A stretch of 64,000 nucleotides of DNA from Chitinophaga pinensis. GTDB lineage: Bacteria; Bacteroidota; Bacteroidia; UKL13-3. This document shows positions 1 to 11,500 of the stretch, in pieces. The notes beneath the pieces are model-generated. The model saw only the letters and a program-made list of their open reading frames with translations. It was not told where the DNA came from and did no database searches. The translations under genes and the position numbers were made by a program. Positions within the stretch are counted from its first letter, which is position 1, and each line of letters starts with the position of its first letter. The DNA lies in assembly GCA_945898275.1 (NCBI GenBank), contig CAMDHZ010000008.1, positions 1 through 64,000 on the forward strand. The letters are read 5' to 3'.

Positions 1-8
1 CCTCCCCA
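1..8 (+). tRNA. Possible 3' end of a truncated tRNA (tRNA-Tyr by context)
   Basis: The window opens with CCTCCCCA, which would fit a 7-base 3' acceptor strand plus discriminator A. In many bacteria a tRNA-Tyr lies just before tRNA-Gly and tRNA-Thr upstream of tuf. The rest of the molecule lies outside the window, so this rests on 8 bases and on gene order only. Confidence 0.25.
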
Positions 9-34
9 CTATTGGGACAATGAATCAAAAAAAC

Positions 35-107
35 GCGGGAGTAGCTCAGTTGGTAGAGCGACAGCCTTCCAAGCTGTAGGTCGCGGGTTCGAGCCTCGTC
101 TCCCGCT
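35..107 (+). tRNA. trnG: tRNA-Gly (anticodon TCC)
   Basis: The acceptor strands GCGGGAG and CTCCCGC pair fully. The anticodon stem ACAGC/GCTGT encloses the loop CTTCCAA with anticodon TCC, and the T arm carries GGTTCGAGCC. The 3' CCA is not encoded. It is part of the tRNA cluster in front of tuf. Confidence 0.97.
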
Positions 108-200
108 CGTGAGCGTTTGGTTATTGTAGCGTAAGTAGTAATAGTGAAAACTAAATTACTTTCAACAATTTCCAGCACAAAAGTGTGAAAACACGACGAT

Positions 201-221
201 AAGGAGTCCAAAAGACTCCTT
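201..221 (+). other. Hairpin between tRNA-Gly and tRNA-Thr
   Basis: AAGGAGTC and GACTCCTT form a perfect 8-bp stem around the loop CAAAA. There is no long T-run after it, and tRNA-Thr starts 3 nt later, so it is more likely a processing or spacer structure in the tRNA precursor than a full terminator. Confidence 0.55.
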
Positions 222-224
222 CTT

Positions 225-296
<72 letters not shown>

Positions 297-332
297 CAAA
301 AAGCAATAGGTAATAATCGGAAATAAAATTTC

Positions 333-342
333 GGTTTGAACC
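333..342 (+). repeat. Iterated motif copy 1 (GGTTTGAACC)
   Basis: Exact copy in the untranslated leader of tuf, 44 nt before the ATG, with flanks TTTC and AAAA. One of three exact copies outside genes. Confidence 0.85.
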
Positions 343-385
343 AAAAAAGAAGAAGAAAAAATTAAAACTTAAACTTAAAAATACA

Positions 386-1573
386 ATGGCTAAAGAAAAA
401 TTTGACCGCAGTAAACCACACGTAAACATTGGTACAATCGGTCACGTTGACCACGGTAAAACTACTTTGACTGCTGCTATCACAAAGGTATTAGCTGAAA
501 AAGGTTTATCAGAAGCTCGTTCATTTGATTCAATCGACTCTGCTCCAGAAGAGAAAGAGCGTGGTATCACTATTAACACAGCACACGTTGAGTATTCAAC
601 TGCAAATCGTCACTATGCACACGTTGACTGTCCAGGTCACGCTGACTATGTTAAAAACATGGTTACTGGAGCTGCGCAAATGGACGGAGCAGTACTTGTA
701 GTTGCTGCAACTGATGGACCAATGCCACAAACTCGTGAGCATATTCTTTTGGCTCGTCAGGTTGGTGTACCTCGTATTGTTGTTTTCATGAACAAGGTTG
801 ACATGGTTGACGATCCAGAATTATTGGAAATCGTTGAAATGGAAATCCGTGAGTTATTAAGCAAATACGAATTCCCTGGTGATGAAATTCCAATTATCCA
901 AGGTTCTGCTTTGGGTGGTTTGAATGGTGATGCTAAATGGGTAGATAAAATTATGGAATTAATGGATGCTGTAGATAGCTACATTCCAGTTCCTCCTCGT
1001 GCAGTTGAACTTCCATTCTTGATGCCAATTGAAGACGTATTCTCGATCACTGGTCGTGGTACTGTTGCAACTGGTCGTATTGAGCGTGGTGTAATTAACT
1101 CAAATGAAGGCGTAGAAATCATTGGCTTAGGTGCAGAAAAATTAACTTCAGTTGTAACTGGTGTTGAGATGTTCCGTAAGTTATTGGATCGTGGTGAAGC
1201 AGGAGACAATGTAGGTTTATTATTGCGTGGTGTAGACAAAAACCAAATCCGTCGTGGAATGGTAATTTGTAAGCCAGGTTCTGTTATGCCACATACAAAG
1301 TTCAAAGCTGAAATTTACGTATTGAGCAAAGAAGAAGGTGGACGTCATACACCATTTTTTAACAAATACCGTCCTCAGTTCTATTTCCGTACAACTGACG
1401 TAACTGGCGAGTGTTCGTTACCTGATGGAGTAGAAATGGTAATGCCTGGTGATAACATCACTATTACGGTAGAGTTAATTGCTCCAATTGCAATGGAAAG
1501 AAATCTTCGTTTTGCGATTCGTGAGGGTGGCAGAACAGTAGGTGCTGGACAGGTTACTGAAATTATAGCATAA
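386..1573 (+). CDS. tuf: Translation elongation factor Tu
   Basis: EF-Tu delivers aminoacyl-tRNA to the ribosome as a GTP complex. The 395-residue protein has the family length and all GTPase motifs: GHVDHGKT near residue 19, the G3 motif DCPGH near residue 81, NKVD near 136, and the conserved beta-barrel domains 2 and 3 ending in [13 protein letters not shown]. The ATG is preceded by an A-rich leader without a Shine-Dalgarno sequence, as is usual in Bacteroidota. It stands between tRNA-Thr and tRNA-Trp, the gene order common to many bacteria, and is followed by a strong hairpin (1591-1626). Confidence 0.99.
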   Translation: MAKEKFDRSKPHVNIGTIGHVDHGKTTLTAAITKVLAEKGLSEARSFDSIDSAPEEKERGITINTAHVEYSTANRHYAHVDCPGHADYVKNMVTGAAQMDGAVLVVAATDGPMPQTREHILLARQVGVPRIVVFMNKVDMVDDPELLEIVEMEIRELLSKYEFPGDEIPIIQGSALGGLNGDAKWVDKIMELMDAVDSYIPVPPRAVELPFLMPIEDVFSITGRGTVATGRIERGVINSNEGVEIIGLGAEKLTSVVTGVEMFRKLLDRGEAGDNVGLLLRGVDKNQIRRGMVICKPGSVMPHTKFKAEIYVLSKEEGGRHTPFFNKYRPQFYFRTTDVTGECSLPDGVEMVMPGDNITITVELIAPIAMERNLRFAIREGGRTVGAGQVTEIIA

Positions 1574-1590
1574 TTAAAATAACAGTATAT

Positions 1591-1626
1591 AATGAGTGTT
1601 GGTAGGGCAACCTACCAACATTCATT
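1591..1626 (+). other. Strong intercistronic hairpin with GCAA tetraloop
   Basis: A 16-bp stem (one G-U pair) closes on a GCAA (GNRA) tetraloop between the tuf stop codon and tRNA-Trp. No T-run follows; the tRNA starts 7 nt later. This suggests an mRNA 3'-end stabiliser or a processing site that separates tuf mRNA from the tRNA-Trp precursor rather than an intrinsic terminator. That role is inference. Confidence 0.8.
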
Positions 1627-1632
1627 GTCTAT

Positions 1633-1703
1633 ACGGACATAGTTCAATGGTAGAATAGAGGTCTCCAAAACCTTTGATCAGGGTTCGAATCCTTGTGTCC
1701 GTG
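1633..1703 (+). tRNA. trnW: tRNA-Trp (anticodon CCA)
   Basis: The acceptor strands ACGGACA and TGTCCGT pair fully, with G as discriminator. The anticodon loop CTCCAAA holds CCA, and the T arm is GGGTTCGAATCC. It lies between tuf and secE, a standard arrangement. The secE start is 13 nt downstream, so both are probably cut from one transcript. Confidence 0.97.
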
Positions 1704-1715
1704 CAAACTAAGAGT

Positions 1716-1913
1716 ATGAATAAAGTAAGGGAATACATCAAGCTTTCTTACGAGGAACTGATGAACAAAGTAACTTGGCCTACATGGGAAGATTTGCAGG
1801 AAAGCACCATTATTGTAATGATAGCTTCCCTATTTATCGCCCTTTTAATAGGAGTAATTGACTTGGCATCTAGCACTTCCTTGGGAATGTTCTATCAGTT
1901 GTTCCAGAGCTAA
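1716..1913 (+). CDS. secE: Preprotein translocase subunit SecE
   Basis: SecE is the small essential subunit of the SecYEG channel in the inner membrane. The 65-residue protein has the SecE signature VTWPTWEDLQEST near residues 19-31 followed by one membrane segment (about 32-50). A longer frame starts at 1674 but would begin inside tRNA-Trp, so ATG 1716 is chosen. It is followed 10 nt later by nusG, the usual partner. Confidence 0.96.
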   Translation: MNKVREYIKLSYEELMNKVTWPTWEDLQESTIIVMIASLFIALLIGVIDLASSTSLGMFYQLFQS

Positions 1914-1923
1914 GTAATCAATC

Positions 1924-2478
1924 ATGACCGAACAAGGAACTGAAACATTTAAGTGGTACGTTGTACGTGCTGTTACTGGCCAAGAAAAGAAGGTAAAGGC
2001 TCAGTTGGAAGTTGAATTGGAGCGTGCTGGCTTAAAACCACAAGTTCCACAGATACTTATACCGACAGAGAAAATTTACCAAGTTAAGAATGGCAAGAAA
2101 ACTAGCAAGGAGAAAGCTTACCTTCCTGGCTATATTCTGATTAATGCAGATATAGGTGGTGAAGTAGGTCACATCATTACCTCTATTAATGGCGTAGTTG
2201 GTTTCTTGGGTGGTAAAGAAAATCCTACAGCTTTAAGACCTTCTGAAGTAAACAGAATTCTTGGAAATGTGGATGAGATTACCGAGCAAGGCGAAACCAT
2301 GTTGGAACCATATATTGTTGGAGAGAGTGTTAAAGTAATTGATGGGCCTTTCTCTGGTTTTAGTGGTGTAATTGAAGAAGTTAGTGAAGATAAGAAAAAG
2401 TTGAAAGTGATGGTTAAGATTTTTGGAAGAAGGACACCATTAGAACTCAATTTTGTTCAGGTTGAAAAAGAAAGTTAA
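1924..2478 (+). CDS. nusG: Transcription termination/antitermination protein NusG
   Basis: NusG binds RNA polymerase and couples it to ribosomes or Rho. The 184 residues hold the NGN domain (KWYVVRAVTGQEKKV near residues 10-24, LPGYILI near 66-72) and a C-terminal KOW domain (VKVIDGPFSGFSG near 136-148). The length is normal. It lies between secE and rplK in the conserved secE-nusG-rplK-rplA-rplJ-rplL order. Confidence 0.98.
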   Translation: MTEQGTETFKWYVVRAVTGQEKKVKAQLEVELERAGLKPQVPQILIPTEKIYQVKNGKKTSKEKAYLPGYILINADIGGEVGHIITSINGVVGFLGGKENPTALRPSEVNRILGNVDEITEQGETMLEPYIVGESVKVIDGPFSGFSGVIEEVSEDKKKLKVMVKIFGRRTPLELNFVQVEKES

Positions 2479-2529
2479 AATAATAAAAAATAAGTATATC
2501 ATCTCTTTTAGAGAAATAAAGTAAGTGTT

Positions 2530-2973
2530 ATGGCAAAAGAACTAACAGGTTTTATTAAACTACAGGTAAAAGGAGGCGCTGCAAATCCAGCTCCACCAAT
2601 CGGTCCTGCACTCGGTTCAAAGGGTGTAAATATCATGGAGTTTTGCAAGCAATTTAATGCAAGAACTCAAGACAAAGCAGGAAAAATTTTACCAGTTGTA
2701 ATCAGTGTTTTTAGTGATAAGTCATTTGACTTTGTTATCAAAACACCACCAGTTGCAAATCAGTTAATGGAAGCCTCTAAAACTTCAAAAGGCTCAGCAG
2801 AGTCGAATCGTAAAAAGATTGGAAGCGTAACTTGGGATCAAATTCGTGTTATCGCAGAAGACAAAATTGTAGACATGAACTGTTTCAAGGTTGAATCTGC
2901 AATGAAAATGGTTGCTGGTAGCGCCCGCTCAATGGGATTGAATATTACTGGTGATAGTCCTTTTAATAATTAA
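2530..2973 (+). CDS. rplK: 50S ribosomal protein L11
   Basis: L11 forms the GTPase-associated stalk base of the 50S subunit with 23S rRNA. The protein has 147 residues with the conserved N-terminal [20 protein letters not shown] (about residues 21-40) and the C-terminal rRNA-binding domain ending in [10 protein letters not shown]. It is followed 11 nt later by rplA. In many bacteria the rplKA mRNA is repressed by L1, but I cannot point to the binding site here. Confidence 0.98.
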   Translation: MAKELTGFIKLQVKGGAANPAPPIGPALGSKGVNIMEFCKQFNARTQDKAGKILPVVISVFSDKSFDFVIKTPPVANQLMEASKTSKGSAESNRKKIGSVTWDQIRVIAEDKIVDMNCFKVESAMKMVAGSARSMGLNITGDSPFNN

Positions 2974-2984
2974 AAAGTAGTAAG

Positions 2985-3683
2985 ATGGCAAGGATAAGTA
3001 AGAAAAGAAAAGAAGCTTTAAAAAAGATAAGTGCAGATAAAACCTACACTTTAACTGAAGCTTCAAAATTAGTGAAGGAGATTTCCTACACTAAATTTGA
3101 TTCCTCGGTTGACATTGATGTTCGTTTAGGAGTTGACCCTAAGAAGGCTAATCAAATGGTTCGTGGAGTGGTAGCATTGCCTCATGGAACTGGAAAAGAT
3201 ATCAAAGTTTTGGCCTTGGTTCCTGCAGATAAAGAAGCAGAAGCTAAAGAAGCTGGTGCTGATTTTGTTGGATTAGATGATTATATCCAAAAAATTGAGC
3301 AAGGTTGGACTGATATCGATATTATTATCACTGTTCCAGCTGTTATGGCTAAATTAGGAAGATTGGGTAAAATTTTAGGACCACGTAACTTAATGCCAAA
3401 TCCTAAAAGTGGAACGGTGACCCAAGAAATTGGCAAAACTGTTAAGGAGATTAAAGCAGGTAAGATTGATTTTAAAGTAGACAAAGAAGGAATTATCCAT
3501 ACATCAATTGGTAAATCTTCATTTGCTCCTGAGAAGTTATTCGAAAATGCTGTAGAATTAATCCAAACTTTAGCAAAAATGAAGCCTTCATCAGCAAAAG
3601 GTACCTATTTTAGAAGTATAAATATCAGCAGTACAATGAGTCCAGGTATTCCTGTTGATACTAAATCAGTTCCTGGCATTTAA
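2985..3683 (+). CDS. rplA: 50S ribosomal protein L1
   Basis: L1 forms the mobile L1 stalk that releases deacylated tRNA. The protein has 232 residues with the conserved [13 protein letters not shown] (about residues 131-143) and the terminal [14 protein letters not shown]. The start ATG lies 11 nt after rplK. The length matches the family. Confidence 0.98.
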   Translation: MARISKKRKEALKKISADKTYTLTEASKLVKEISYTKFDSSVDIDVRLGVDPKKANQMVRGVVALPHGTGKDIKVLALVPADKEAEAKEAGADFVGLDDYIQKIEQGWTDIDIIITVPAVMAKLGRLGKILGPRNLMPNPKSGTVTQEIGKTVKEIKAGKIDFKVDKEGIIHTSIGKSSFAPEKLFENAVELIQTLAKMKPSSAKGTYFRSINISSTMSPGIPVDTKSVPGI

Positions 3684-3695
3684 TTCTATTGTGCA

Positions 3696-4217
3696 ATGAA
3701 AAAAGAAGAAAAAGGACATATAATAGATGCTCTAGCTGATAAGTTTAATCAGTACAAGAACGTTTACGTAACCGATATTGCATCATTGAATGCACAAAAG
3801 ACTAGCGAGTTAAGAAGATTGTTGTTTAAAAATGACATCACTTTAGAAGTTGCTAAAAATACCCTTGTTAAGAAAGCTATCGAAAAATCTGGTAGAGATT
3901 TTGGCGCCTTAGTTGATACTTTAAAAGGAAATACTGCTATCATGTTCTGTGAAGATATGAAGGCACCTGCAAAAGCAATTAAGGAGTTTCGTAAAAAGGA
4001 TACTATACCTGCCTTAAAAGGCGCTTGTATCGACCAAGATGTTTTTATTGGCGATAATCAACTTGAAGCATTAATTACGCTTAAATCTAAAAACGACCTC
4101 ATCGGAGAAATCATTGGCTTATTGCAATCTCCTGCTCAAAATGTTATCAGCGCCCTTCAATCAGGTGGAAACACTATTGCAGGAGTTGTTAAAACCTTAT
4201 CTGAGCGTCCTGAATAA
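3696..4217 (+). CDS. rplJ: 50S ribosomal protein L10
   Basis: L10 anchors L7/L12 dimers on the ribosomal stalk. The protein has 173 residues with the N-terminal globular domain (KNTLVKKAIEKSG near residues 53-65) and a C-terminal helix for L7/L12. It starts 12 nt after rplA and is followed by rplL after 45 nt, the normal rplJL pair. Confidence 0.97.
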   Translation: MKKEEKGHIIDALADKFNQYKNVYVTDIASLNAQKTSELRRLLFKNDITLEVAKNTLVKKAIEKSGRDFGALVDTLKGNTAIMFCEDMKAPAKAIKEFRKKDTIPALKGACIDQDVFIGDNQLEALITLKSKNDLIGEIIGLLQSPAQNVISALQSGGNTIAGVVKTLSERPE

Positions 4218-4262
4218 TTAAAGTAAAAATCAAAAATCAATAACAATTTAAATTCTAATAAA

Positions 4263-4640
4263 ATGGCAGATTTAAAAGCGTTCGCTGAACAATTAGTTAA
4301 CCTTACCGTAAAAGAAGTAAACGAGTTAGCTAAAATCCTGAAAGATGAGTATGGTATCGAGCCTGCAGCTGCTGCTGTGGCTGTTGCTGCTCCTGCAGCT
4401 GGTGGTGCTGCTGAAGCTCCTGCAGAGAAAACATCTTTCGATGTAATCCTTAAGAGCGCAGGTGCTAACAAACTTAACGTGGTTAAGTTAGTTAAAGACT
4501 TAACAGGTCTAGGTCTTAAAGAAGCAAAAGAACTAGTAGATGGTGCTCCAAAACCTATTAAAGAAGGTGTAGACAAAGCTACTGCTGAAGACCTAAAAGC
4601 TAAGCTTACTGAAGCTGGAGCTGAGGTTGAACTTAAGTAA
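4263..4640 (+). CDS. rplL: 50S ribosomal protein L7/L12
   Basis: L7/L12 recruits translation GTPases. The 125-residue acidic protein shows the N-terminal dimerisation domain, an Ala/Pro-rich hinge near residues 37-57, and the C-terminal domain with [20 protein letters not shown]. The ATG follows an A/T-rich leader. An attenuator-like hairpin separates it from rpoB. Confidence 0.98.
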   Translation: MADLKAFAEQLVNLTVKEVNELAKILKDEYGIEPAAAAVAVAAPAAGGAAEAPAEKTSFDVILKSAGANKLNVVKLVKDLTGLGLKEAKELVDGAPKPIKEGVDKATAEDLKAKLTEAGAEVELK

Positions 4641-4665
4641 TTCAAAATCAGTTGGTTTTGAAAAT

Positions 4666-4692
4666 GTGACCCCGACTCATGTCGAGGGTCAC
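4666..4692 (+). terminator. Attenuator-like hairpin between rplL and rpoB
   Basis: GTGACCC-CGAC pairs with GTCG-A-GGGTCAC around the loop TCAT, with one bulged A, and is followed by TTCTTTGTTT. The rplL-rpoB attenuator that lowers RNA polymerase mRNA relative to ribosomal protein mRNA is known in E. coli; a similar role here is inferred from position. rpoB starts 50 nt later. Confidence 0.75.
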
Positions 4693-4742
4693 TTCTTTGT
4701 TTATATATATCCTCAGTCTGATAACCTTTAAAATATTTAACA

Positions 4743-7700
4743 TTGGCTAATACAAATAACAAGACAGCAGAGAGAATTTCATTCGCTTCTGTCAATCCTG
4801 TAATAGACTATCCAGATTTTTTGGATGTTCAATTACAGTCGTTCAGAGAATTCTTTCAGTTAGATACAACATCTGAAAGTAGAACTAACGAAGGTCTTTA
4901 TAAGGTATTTCTAGAAAATTTTCCTATAACGGATACTAGAAATATCTTCGTTCTAGAATTTTTAGATTACTTTGTTGATCCTCCTCGTTACTCAATTGAT
5001 GAGTGTATTGAGAGAGGTTTAACCTATTCTGTGCCGCTTAAGGCAAAACTTCGTCTTTCTTGTAATGATCCAGAACACGAAGATTTTAAAACAATTGTAC
5101 AAGATGTTTATTTGGGTACTATCCCTTATATGACACCTCGTGGGACTTTTGTTATCAATGGTGCTGAACGTATCATTGTATCTCAATTGCATCGTTCACC
5201 TGGTGTGTTCTTTGGACAAAGCTACCATACTAATGGAACTAAACTTTACTCTGCCAGGGTAATTCCATTTAAGGGTAGTTGGATTGAATTTGCAACAGAC
5301 GTTAATAATGTTATGTATGCATACATCGATCGTAAGAAAAAGTTTCCTGTAACAACCTTGTTACGCGCAATTGGTTACGAATCTGATAAAGACATTCTTA
5401 ATTTATTTGAACTTGCCGAAGAAATTAAGGTGAGCAAATCTGGTTTAAAGAAAGTTTTAGGTAGAAAATTAGCAGCACGTGTACTTCGCACTTGGATTGA
5501 AGATTTTGTGGATGAGGATACTGGTGAGGTGGTATCAATTGAGCGTAATGAGGTGATTATCGAACGCGATACAATCATTGAAGATGCTCATATTGATTTA
5601 ATTGTTGAAGCAGAGGTTAAAACTATTTTGCTTCATAAAAATGAATCAAACCACAATGATTTTGCAATTATCCTTAATACATTACAAAAGGATACTGCAA
5701 ATAGTGGAAAAGAGGCTCATGAGCATATCTATCGTCAATTGCGTAATGCAGATCCACCTGATGAAGAAACTGCTAGAGGCGTAATTGAAAAATTATTTTT
5801 CTCTGAAAAGCGTTATGATTTAGGTGATGTAGGTCGCTATAGGATCAACAGAAAATTAAATAAAAATGAGCCATTAAGCAATAGGGTTCTTAGTAAGGAT
5901 GATATTGTTTCAATCATGAAATATTTGATTGAACTATCTAATTCTAGAGCAGATGTGGATGATATTGACCATTTAAGTAATAGACGTGTTAGAACAGTTG
6001 GTGAACAATTGTATTCACAGTTTGGTGTAGGTTTGGCGCGTATGGCGAGAACCATCCGTGAAAGAATGAACATTCGTGATAACGAGGTTTTCACTCCGAC
6101 AGACTTAATTAACGCAAAAACTTTATCTTCTGTTATCAACTCTTTCTTTGGAACTAACCAGTTATCTCAGTTTATGGATCAAACCAATCCATTAGCCGAG
6201 ATTACTCACAAAAGAAGGATGTCTGCCCTTGGGCCTGGTGGTTTGAGTCGCGACCGTGCAGGTTTTGAGGTACGTGACGTACATTACACCCATTATGGTC
6301 GTCTATGTACCATTGAAACTCCTGAAGGTCCAAATATCGGTTTGATTTCATCTTTATGCGTGCATGCAAAAATCAATGGTATGGGTTTCATTGAAACTCC
6401 TTACCTAAAGGTTGAGAGTGGCGTAGTTAAAAGTGCAGAACCTGTTGTATACCTGAGTGCAGAAGATGAAGAAGGAAAGGTAATTGCTCAATCTAATGCT
6501 AAATTTGATAAAACTGGGCATTTTATTGATACTAAGATTAAGGCAAGATACGAAGGTGATTTTCCAATGGTTGAGCCAGACAAATTGGAATTCATGGATA
6601 TCGCACCAAATCAAATTGTATCTATTGCTGCATCTTTAATTCCATTCCTTGAACACAATGATGCTAACCGTGCTTTGATGGGTTCAAACATGCAACGTCA
6701 AGCTGTTCCATTGTTAAATCCTGAGGCTCCAGTAGTGGGAACAGGATTAGAAGGAAGAGTTGCAAAAGATTCAAGAACTTTGTTAGTAGCAGAAGGAAAT
6801 GGTGTAGTTGAATACGTAGATGCAAACGAAATTAGAATTAGGTATGAGCAAACTGAAGTAGATAAATTGATAAGCTTTGGTACAGATACTAAATCATATA
6901 ATCTTATTAAGTTCCGCAGAACCAACCAAAATACTTGTATCAATTTAAAACCAATTGTAAGAAAAGGGGATAAAGTTGAAAAAGGTACTGTATTGTGTGA
7001 AGGTTATGCTACTCAAGGCGGAGAACTAGCGCTAGGAAGAAATCTTCAAGTTGCCTTCATGCCTTGGCAAGGATTTAACTTTGAGGATGCGATTGTAATA
7101 TCTGAAAAAGTAACCAAAGAAGATATCTTTACTTCTATCCATATTACTGAATATGAATTAGAAGTTCGTGATACAAAACGTGGTGAAGAAGAATTAACTA
7201 ATGATATTCCAAATGTTAGTGAAGAAGCTACCAAAAATTTGGATGAAAATGGTTTGATCCGAATTGGCTGTGAAGTAGGTGAAGGGGATATTTTGATTGG
7301 TAAAATTACGCCAAAAGGTGAAACTGAACCTTCTCCAGAAGAGAAATTGCTAAGGGCTATTTTTGGGGATAAAGCTGGTGATGTTAAAGATGCTTCGTTA
7401 AAAGCTATTCCTTCTTCTAGCGGTGTAGTAATTGATAAAAAATTATTCGCTAGAGCTAAGAAAGAAAAGGCAGCCAAACTTGATGATAAATCTAAATTGG
7501 CTAAGTTGAAGGATGAGAATGAGAAGAATTTGAAGGATATCAAAGACGTTTTGATAGAAAAATTATTCTCAGTTTTATCTGGAAAGACTTCTGCTGGTGT
7601 TTACAATGTTTACAATGAAGAGTTAATTGCAAAAGGAACTAAGTTCAGTCAGAAGAATCTGAATGAAATTGATTACTCAAATGTAATGGCTAACAATTGG

Positions 7701-8558
7701 ACAAGTGATACTGAAAAGAATGAGCTTATCAAGACAATTCTTACCAACTACAAGAATCGCATGAATACTGAGGTTGCAGATTACCGCAGAAAGGAATATG
7801 CAATTAGTGTAGGGGATGAGTTACCAACTGGAATTTTAAAATTAGCCAAGGTTTACATCGCTCAAAAACGTAAGTTGAAAGTAGGGGATAAGATGGCTGG
7901 TAGACATGGAAACAAGGGTATTGTTGCGAGAATTGTGCGCGAAGAAGACCTTCCTTTCATGGATAATGGAAATCCAGTTGATATCGTTTTGAACCCACTT
8001 GGTGTACCTTCTCGTATGAACTTGGGTCAAATCTATGAAACTGTTTTAGGATGGGCTGCAAAAGAACTACAAGTAAAATTTGCAACACCGATTTTTGATG
8101 GTGCTACAGATGACCAAGTTTTAGAGTATACACGTAAAGCTGGAATTCCAGATTGGGGTAAAACCTACTTGAATGATGGTTTATCAGGTGAACGCTTCGA
8201 CCAACCGGTTACAGTAGGTGTGATTTATATGATTAAATTAGGTCACATGGTTGATGATAAGATGCATGCTCGTTCAATCGGACCATACTCATTAATTACG
8301 CAACAACCATTGGGTGGTAAAGCTCAATTTGGAGGTCAGCGTTTTGGTGAAATGGAGGTTTGGGCACTTGAAGCTTATGGTGCTGCCAATATTTTACAAG
8401 AGATATTGACACTTAAATCGGATGATATAATAGGTCGTGCAAAAACTTATGAGGCAATCGTTAAAGGGGATAACTTACCTACACCGGGAATTCCGGAGTC
8501 ATTTAACGTATTGGCACATGAATTACGTGGCTTAGGATTAGAGCTTACATTGGAGTAA
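4743..8558 (+). CDS. rpoB: DNA-directed RNA polymerase subunit beta
   Basis: This is the catalytic beta subunit of RNA polymerase, 1271 residues. The rifampicin-pocket region [18 protein letters not shown] lies near residue 475, followed by [18 protein letters not shown]. The C-terminal [10 protein letters not shown] and [20 protein letters not shown] segments bind beta-prime and the active site. The start is TTG: no ATG or GTG exists in frame before the conserved N-terminus (a TAA lies at 4722) and the next Met would remove conserved sequence. The gene is followed by rpoC after 22 nt. Confidence 0.98.
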   Translation: MANTNNKTAERISFASVNPVIDYPDFLDVQLQSFREFFQLDTTSESRTNEGLYKVFLENFPITDTRNIFVLEFLDYFVDPPRYSIDECIERGLTYSVPLKAKLRLSCNDPEHEDFKTIVQDVYLGTIPYMTPRGTFVINGAERIIVSQLHRSPGVFFGQSYHTNGTKLYSARVIPFKGSWIEFATDVNNVMYAYIDRKKKFPVTTLLRAIGYESDKDILNLFELAEEIKVSKSGLKKVLGRKLAARVLRTWIEDFVDEDTGEVVSIERNEVIIERDTIIEDAHIDLIVEAEVKTILLHKNESNHNDFAIILNTLQKDTANSGKEAHEHIYRQLRNADPPDEETARGVIEKLFFSEKRYDLGDVGRYRINRKLNKNEPLSNRVLSKDDIVSIMKYLIELSNSRADVDDIDHLSNRRVRTVGEQLYSQFGVGLARMARTIRERMNIRDNEVFTPTDLINAKTLSSVINSFFGTNQLSQFMDQTNPLAEITHKRRMSALGPGGLSRDRAGFEVRDVHYTHYGRLCTIETPEGPNIGLISSLCVHAKINGMGFIETPYLKVESGVVKSAEPVVYLSAEDEEGKVIAQSNAKFDKTGHFIDTKIKARYEGDFPMVEPDKLEFMDIAPNQIVSIAASLIPFLEHNDANRALMGSNMQRQAVPLLNPEAPVVGTGLEGRVAKDSRTLLVAEGNGVVEYVDANEIRIRYEQTEVDKLISFGTDTKSYNLIKFRRTNQNTCINLKPIVRKGDKVEKGTVLCEGYATQGGELALGRNLQVAFMPWQGFNFEDAIVISEKVTKEDIFTSIHITEYELEVRDTKRGEEELTNDIPNVSEEATKNLDENGLIRIGCEVGEGDILIGKITPKGETEPSPEEKLLRAIFGDKAGDVKDASLKAIPSSSGVVIDKKLFARAKKEKAAKLDDKSKLAKLKDENEKNLKDIKDVLIEKLFSVLSGKTSAGVYNVYNEELIAKGTKFSQKNLNEIDYSNVMANNWTSDTEKNELIKTILTNYKNRMNTEVADYRRKEYAISVGDELPTGILKLAKVYIAQKRKLKVGDKMAGRHGNKGIVARIVREEDLPFMDNGNPVDIVLNPLGVPSRMNLGQIYETVLGWAAKELQVKFATPIFDGATDDQVLEYTRKAGIPDWGKTYLNDGLSGERFDQPVTVGVIYMIKLGHMVDDKMHARSIGPYSLITQQPLGGKAQFGGQRFGEMEVWALEAYGAANILQEILTLKSDDIIGRAKTYEAIVKGDNLPTPGIPESFNVLAHELRGLGLELTLE

Positions 8559-8580
8559 TAACTGAATAATAACGCAAAAC

Positions 8581-11500
8581 ATGTCTTTGAAAAAAGAACA
8601 AAAAATAAAATCAAACTTCACCAAAATTCGTATTGGATTAGCCTCTCCAGAGAGTATACTTCAGCGTTCTTTTGGTGAAGTAACCAAGCCAGAAACAATT
8701 AACTACCGCTCTTTCAAACCAGAAATGGGTGGCTTATTTTGTGAGCGCATTTTCGGACCAATAAAAGATTACGAATGCCATTGCGGTAAATACAAGCGTA
8801 TACGTTACAAAGGTATCGTTTGTGACCGTTGTGGTGTTGAAGTAACAGAAAAGAAGGTTCGTCGCGAGCGCATGGGCCATATTAATTTGGTAGTTCCAGT
8901 GGCTCATATTTGGTACTTCAGATCTTTACCAAACAAAATAGGTTACTTGTTAGGAGTGCCTTCCAAGAAATTGGATATGGTAGTTTACTATGAGCGCTAT
9001 TTGGTATGTCAACCTGGTATTAAAGCAAATGATGGTGTTCAAAACCTAGATCTTTTAACTGAAGAGGAGTATTTGGATATCTTGGATACACTTCCAAAAG
9101 ACAACCAACATTTGGATGATAATGATCCAAATAAGTTTATTGCTAAAATGGGAGGTGAGGCATTATGGTTTATGTTGTCAAAAATAAATTTAGACAATTT
9201 AAGCTATGATTTGCGCATCAAGGCTAGTACTGAAACTTCTCAACAAAGAAAGAATGAAGCCCTTAAGCGTCTTAAAGTAATTGAAGGCTTTAGAAATTCT
9301 CAACGTCATAGTGACAATAGACCTGAGTGGATGGTGGTGAAAATATTGCCAGTTATTCCACCAGAATTAAGACCACTCGTTCCATTAGAAGGTGGAAGAT
9401 TTGCTACTTCTGATTTAAATGATCTTTACCGTAGGGTTATTATCCGTAATAATCGTTTGAAAAGATTAATTGAAATCAAAGCGCCAGAGGTGATTTTACG
9501 TAACGAGAAGCGCATGCTTCAAGAAGCGGTAGATTCATTGTTTGATAATACTCGTCGTGTAAGTGCTGTGAAAACAGAAGGAAATCGTCCTTTAAAATCT
9601 TTAAGTGATATGCTTAAAGGTAAACAAGGTCGTTTCCGTCAAAACTTATTAGGAAAACGTGTGGATTATTCTGGTCGTTCTGTAATTGTTGTAGGTCCGA
9701 ACCTAAAATTACATGAATGTGGTATTCCCAAAAATATGGCTGCTGAATTATTCAAGCCATTTATCATTCGTAAATTATTAGAGCGTGGCATAGTTAAAAC
9801 TGTAAAATCTGCTAAGAAGTTGGTAGATCGCAAAGAGGCAATTGTTTGGGATATTTTAGAAAATATTCTTAAAGGACACCCAGTTTTGCTAAATCGTGCC
9901 CCAACACTCCATAGATTAGGTATTCAAGCTTTCCAACCAAAATTGGTAGAAGGTAAAGCAATACAATTACATCCTTTGGTTTGTACTGGTTTTAATGCGG
10001 ATTTTGACGGTGACCAGATGGCGGTGCATGTTCCATTAGGGAATGCAGCAGTTCTAGAAGCCCAATTATTGATGTTGGCGCCTCACAATATCTTAAATCC
10101 TGCTAATGGAGCTCCAATTACCGTTCCATCTCAGGACATGGTTTTGGGTCTTTATTATATTACTAAAGGCCGTAAGCATACAGTAGAGCATCCTATTAAA
10201 GGTGAAAACCTTAGATTTTACTCGCCTGAAGAAGCTATTATCGCTTATAATGAAGGAAGAGTGCATTTGCATGCATGGGTAAAATGTATGGTGATGGTGA
10301 AGGAGAATGGGGAATTGGTTGAGAAATTAATCGAAACCACCATGGGACGAATCTTATTTAACCAAGTAGTTCCAGCTAAACACGGATACATTAATGAACT
10401 ACTTACCAAGAAATCTTTAAGAGATATTATCGGTAATATGTTTAAGGTAGTTGGTCAAGATTATTGTGCAAGATTCTTGGATGATATCAAAGACCTTGGA
10501 TTCCGCTATGCCTTTAAAGGTGGTTTATCTTTCAACTTATCTTATGTAAATATTCCTGATGAAAAAGAAATGTTCATCAAGGAAGCTCAAGCAGAAGTTG
10601 ATGAGATTTGGGATAATTACAATAATGGATTTATCACAAACAACGAAAGATATAATCAGGTAATTGATATTTGGACCCGTATTAACTCTCGTTTGGCTGA
10701 TACTTTGTTGAAGCAGTTAAAAGAAGATCAACAAGGATTTAATCCAGTGTACATGATGTTAGATTCAGGTGCAAGGGGTTCAAAAGAACAGATTCGTCAG
10801 TTAGGCGGTATGAGGGGATTGATGGCTAAACCACAAAAGAACTTAAGTGGTGGAACTGGAGAAATTATCGAGAATCCAATTCTTTCTAACTTTAAAGAAG
10901 GTTTATCAGTTATCGAGTATTTTATTTCTACTCACGGTGCACGTAAAGGTTTGGCCGATACCGCTTTGAAGACTGCGGATGCGGGTTATTTAACTCGTCG
11001 TTTGCATGATGTTGCACAAGATGTGGTAGTAAGTGAAGTTGATTGTGGAACTCTTCGTGGTATTCCAATCAGTGCTTTGAAAGATAACGAAGAAGTTGTT
11101 GAAACGCTTTATGAGCGTATCTTAGGTAGAACTAGTGTACATGATATTTATGATCCATTATCTGGTGATTTGATTTGTTACACGGGCGATGAAATCAATG
11201 AAGAAATTGCTCTTAGAATTGAAGAATCACCAATTGAAACCATCGAAATTCGCTCAGTATTAACTTGCGAAACTAGATATGGTGTTTGTACTAAGTGTTA
11301 CGGTAGAAGCATGTCTACTGGTAAACAATCAAACATTGGGGATTCTGTGGGTGTAATTGCAGCACAATCTATTGGAGAGCCAGGAACACAGTTAACGCTT
11401 CGTACTTTCCACGTGGGTGGTACTGCTTCTAACATTGCAACTGAATCTCAAATGATGGCAAAGTTTGGTGGTATTTTAGAATTTGAAGAAATACGTACTA

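Noticed and set aside
4157..4795. 212-codon frame on the minus strand across rplL
   Set aside because: It is the antisense of rplL and the rplJ end, and no protein features are visible.
7046..7543. 165-codon minus-strand frame inside rpoB
   Set aside because: Ser/Leu-rich antisense of a conserved coding region; no independent evidence.
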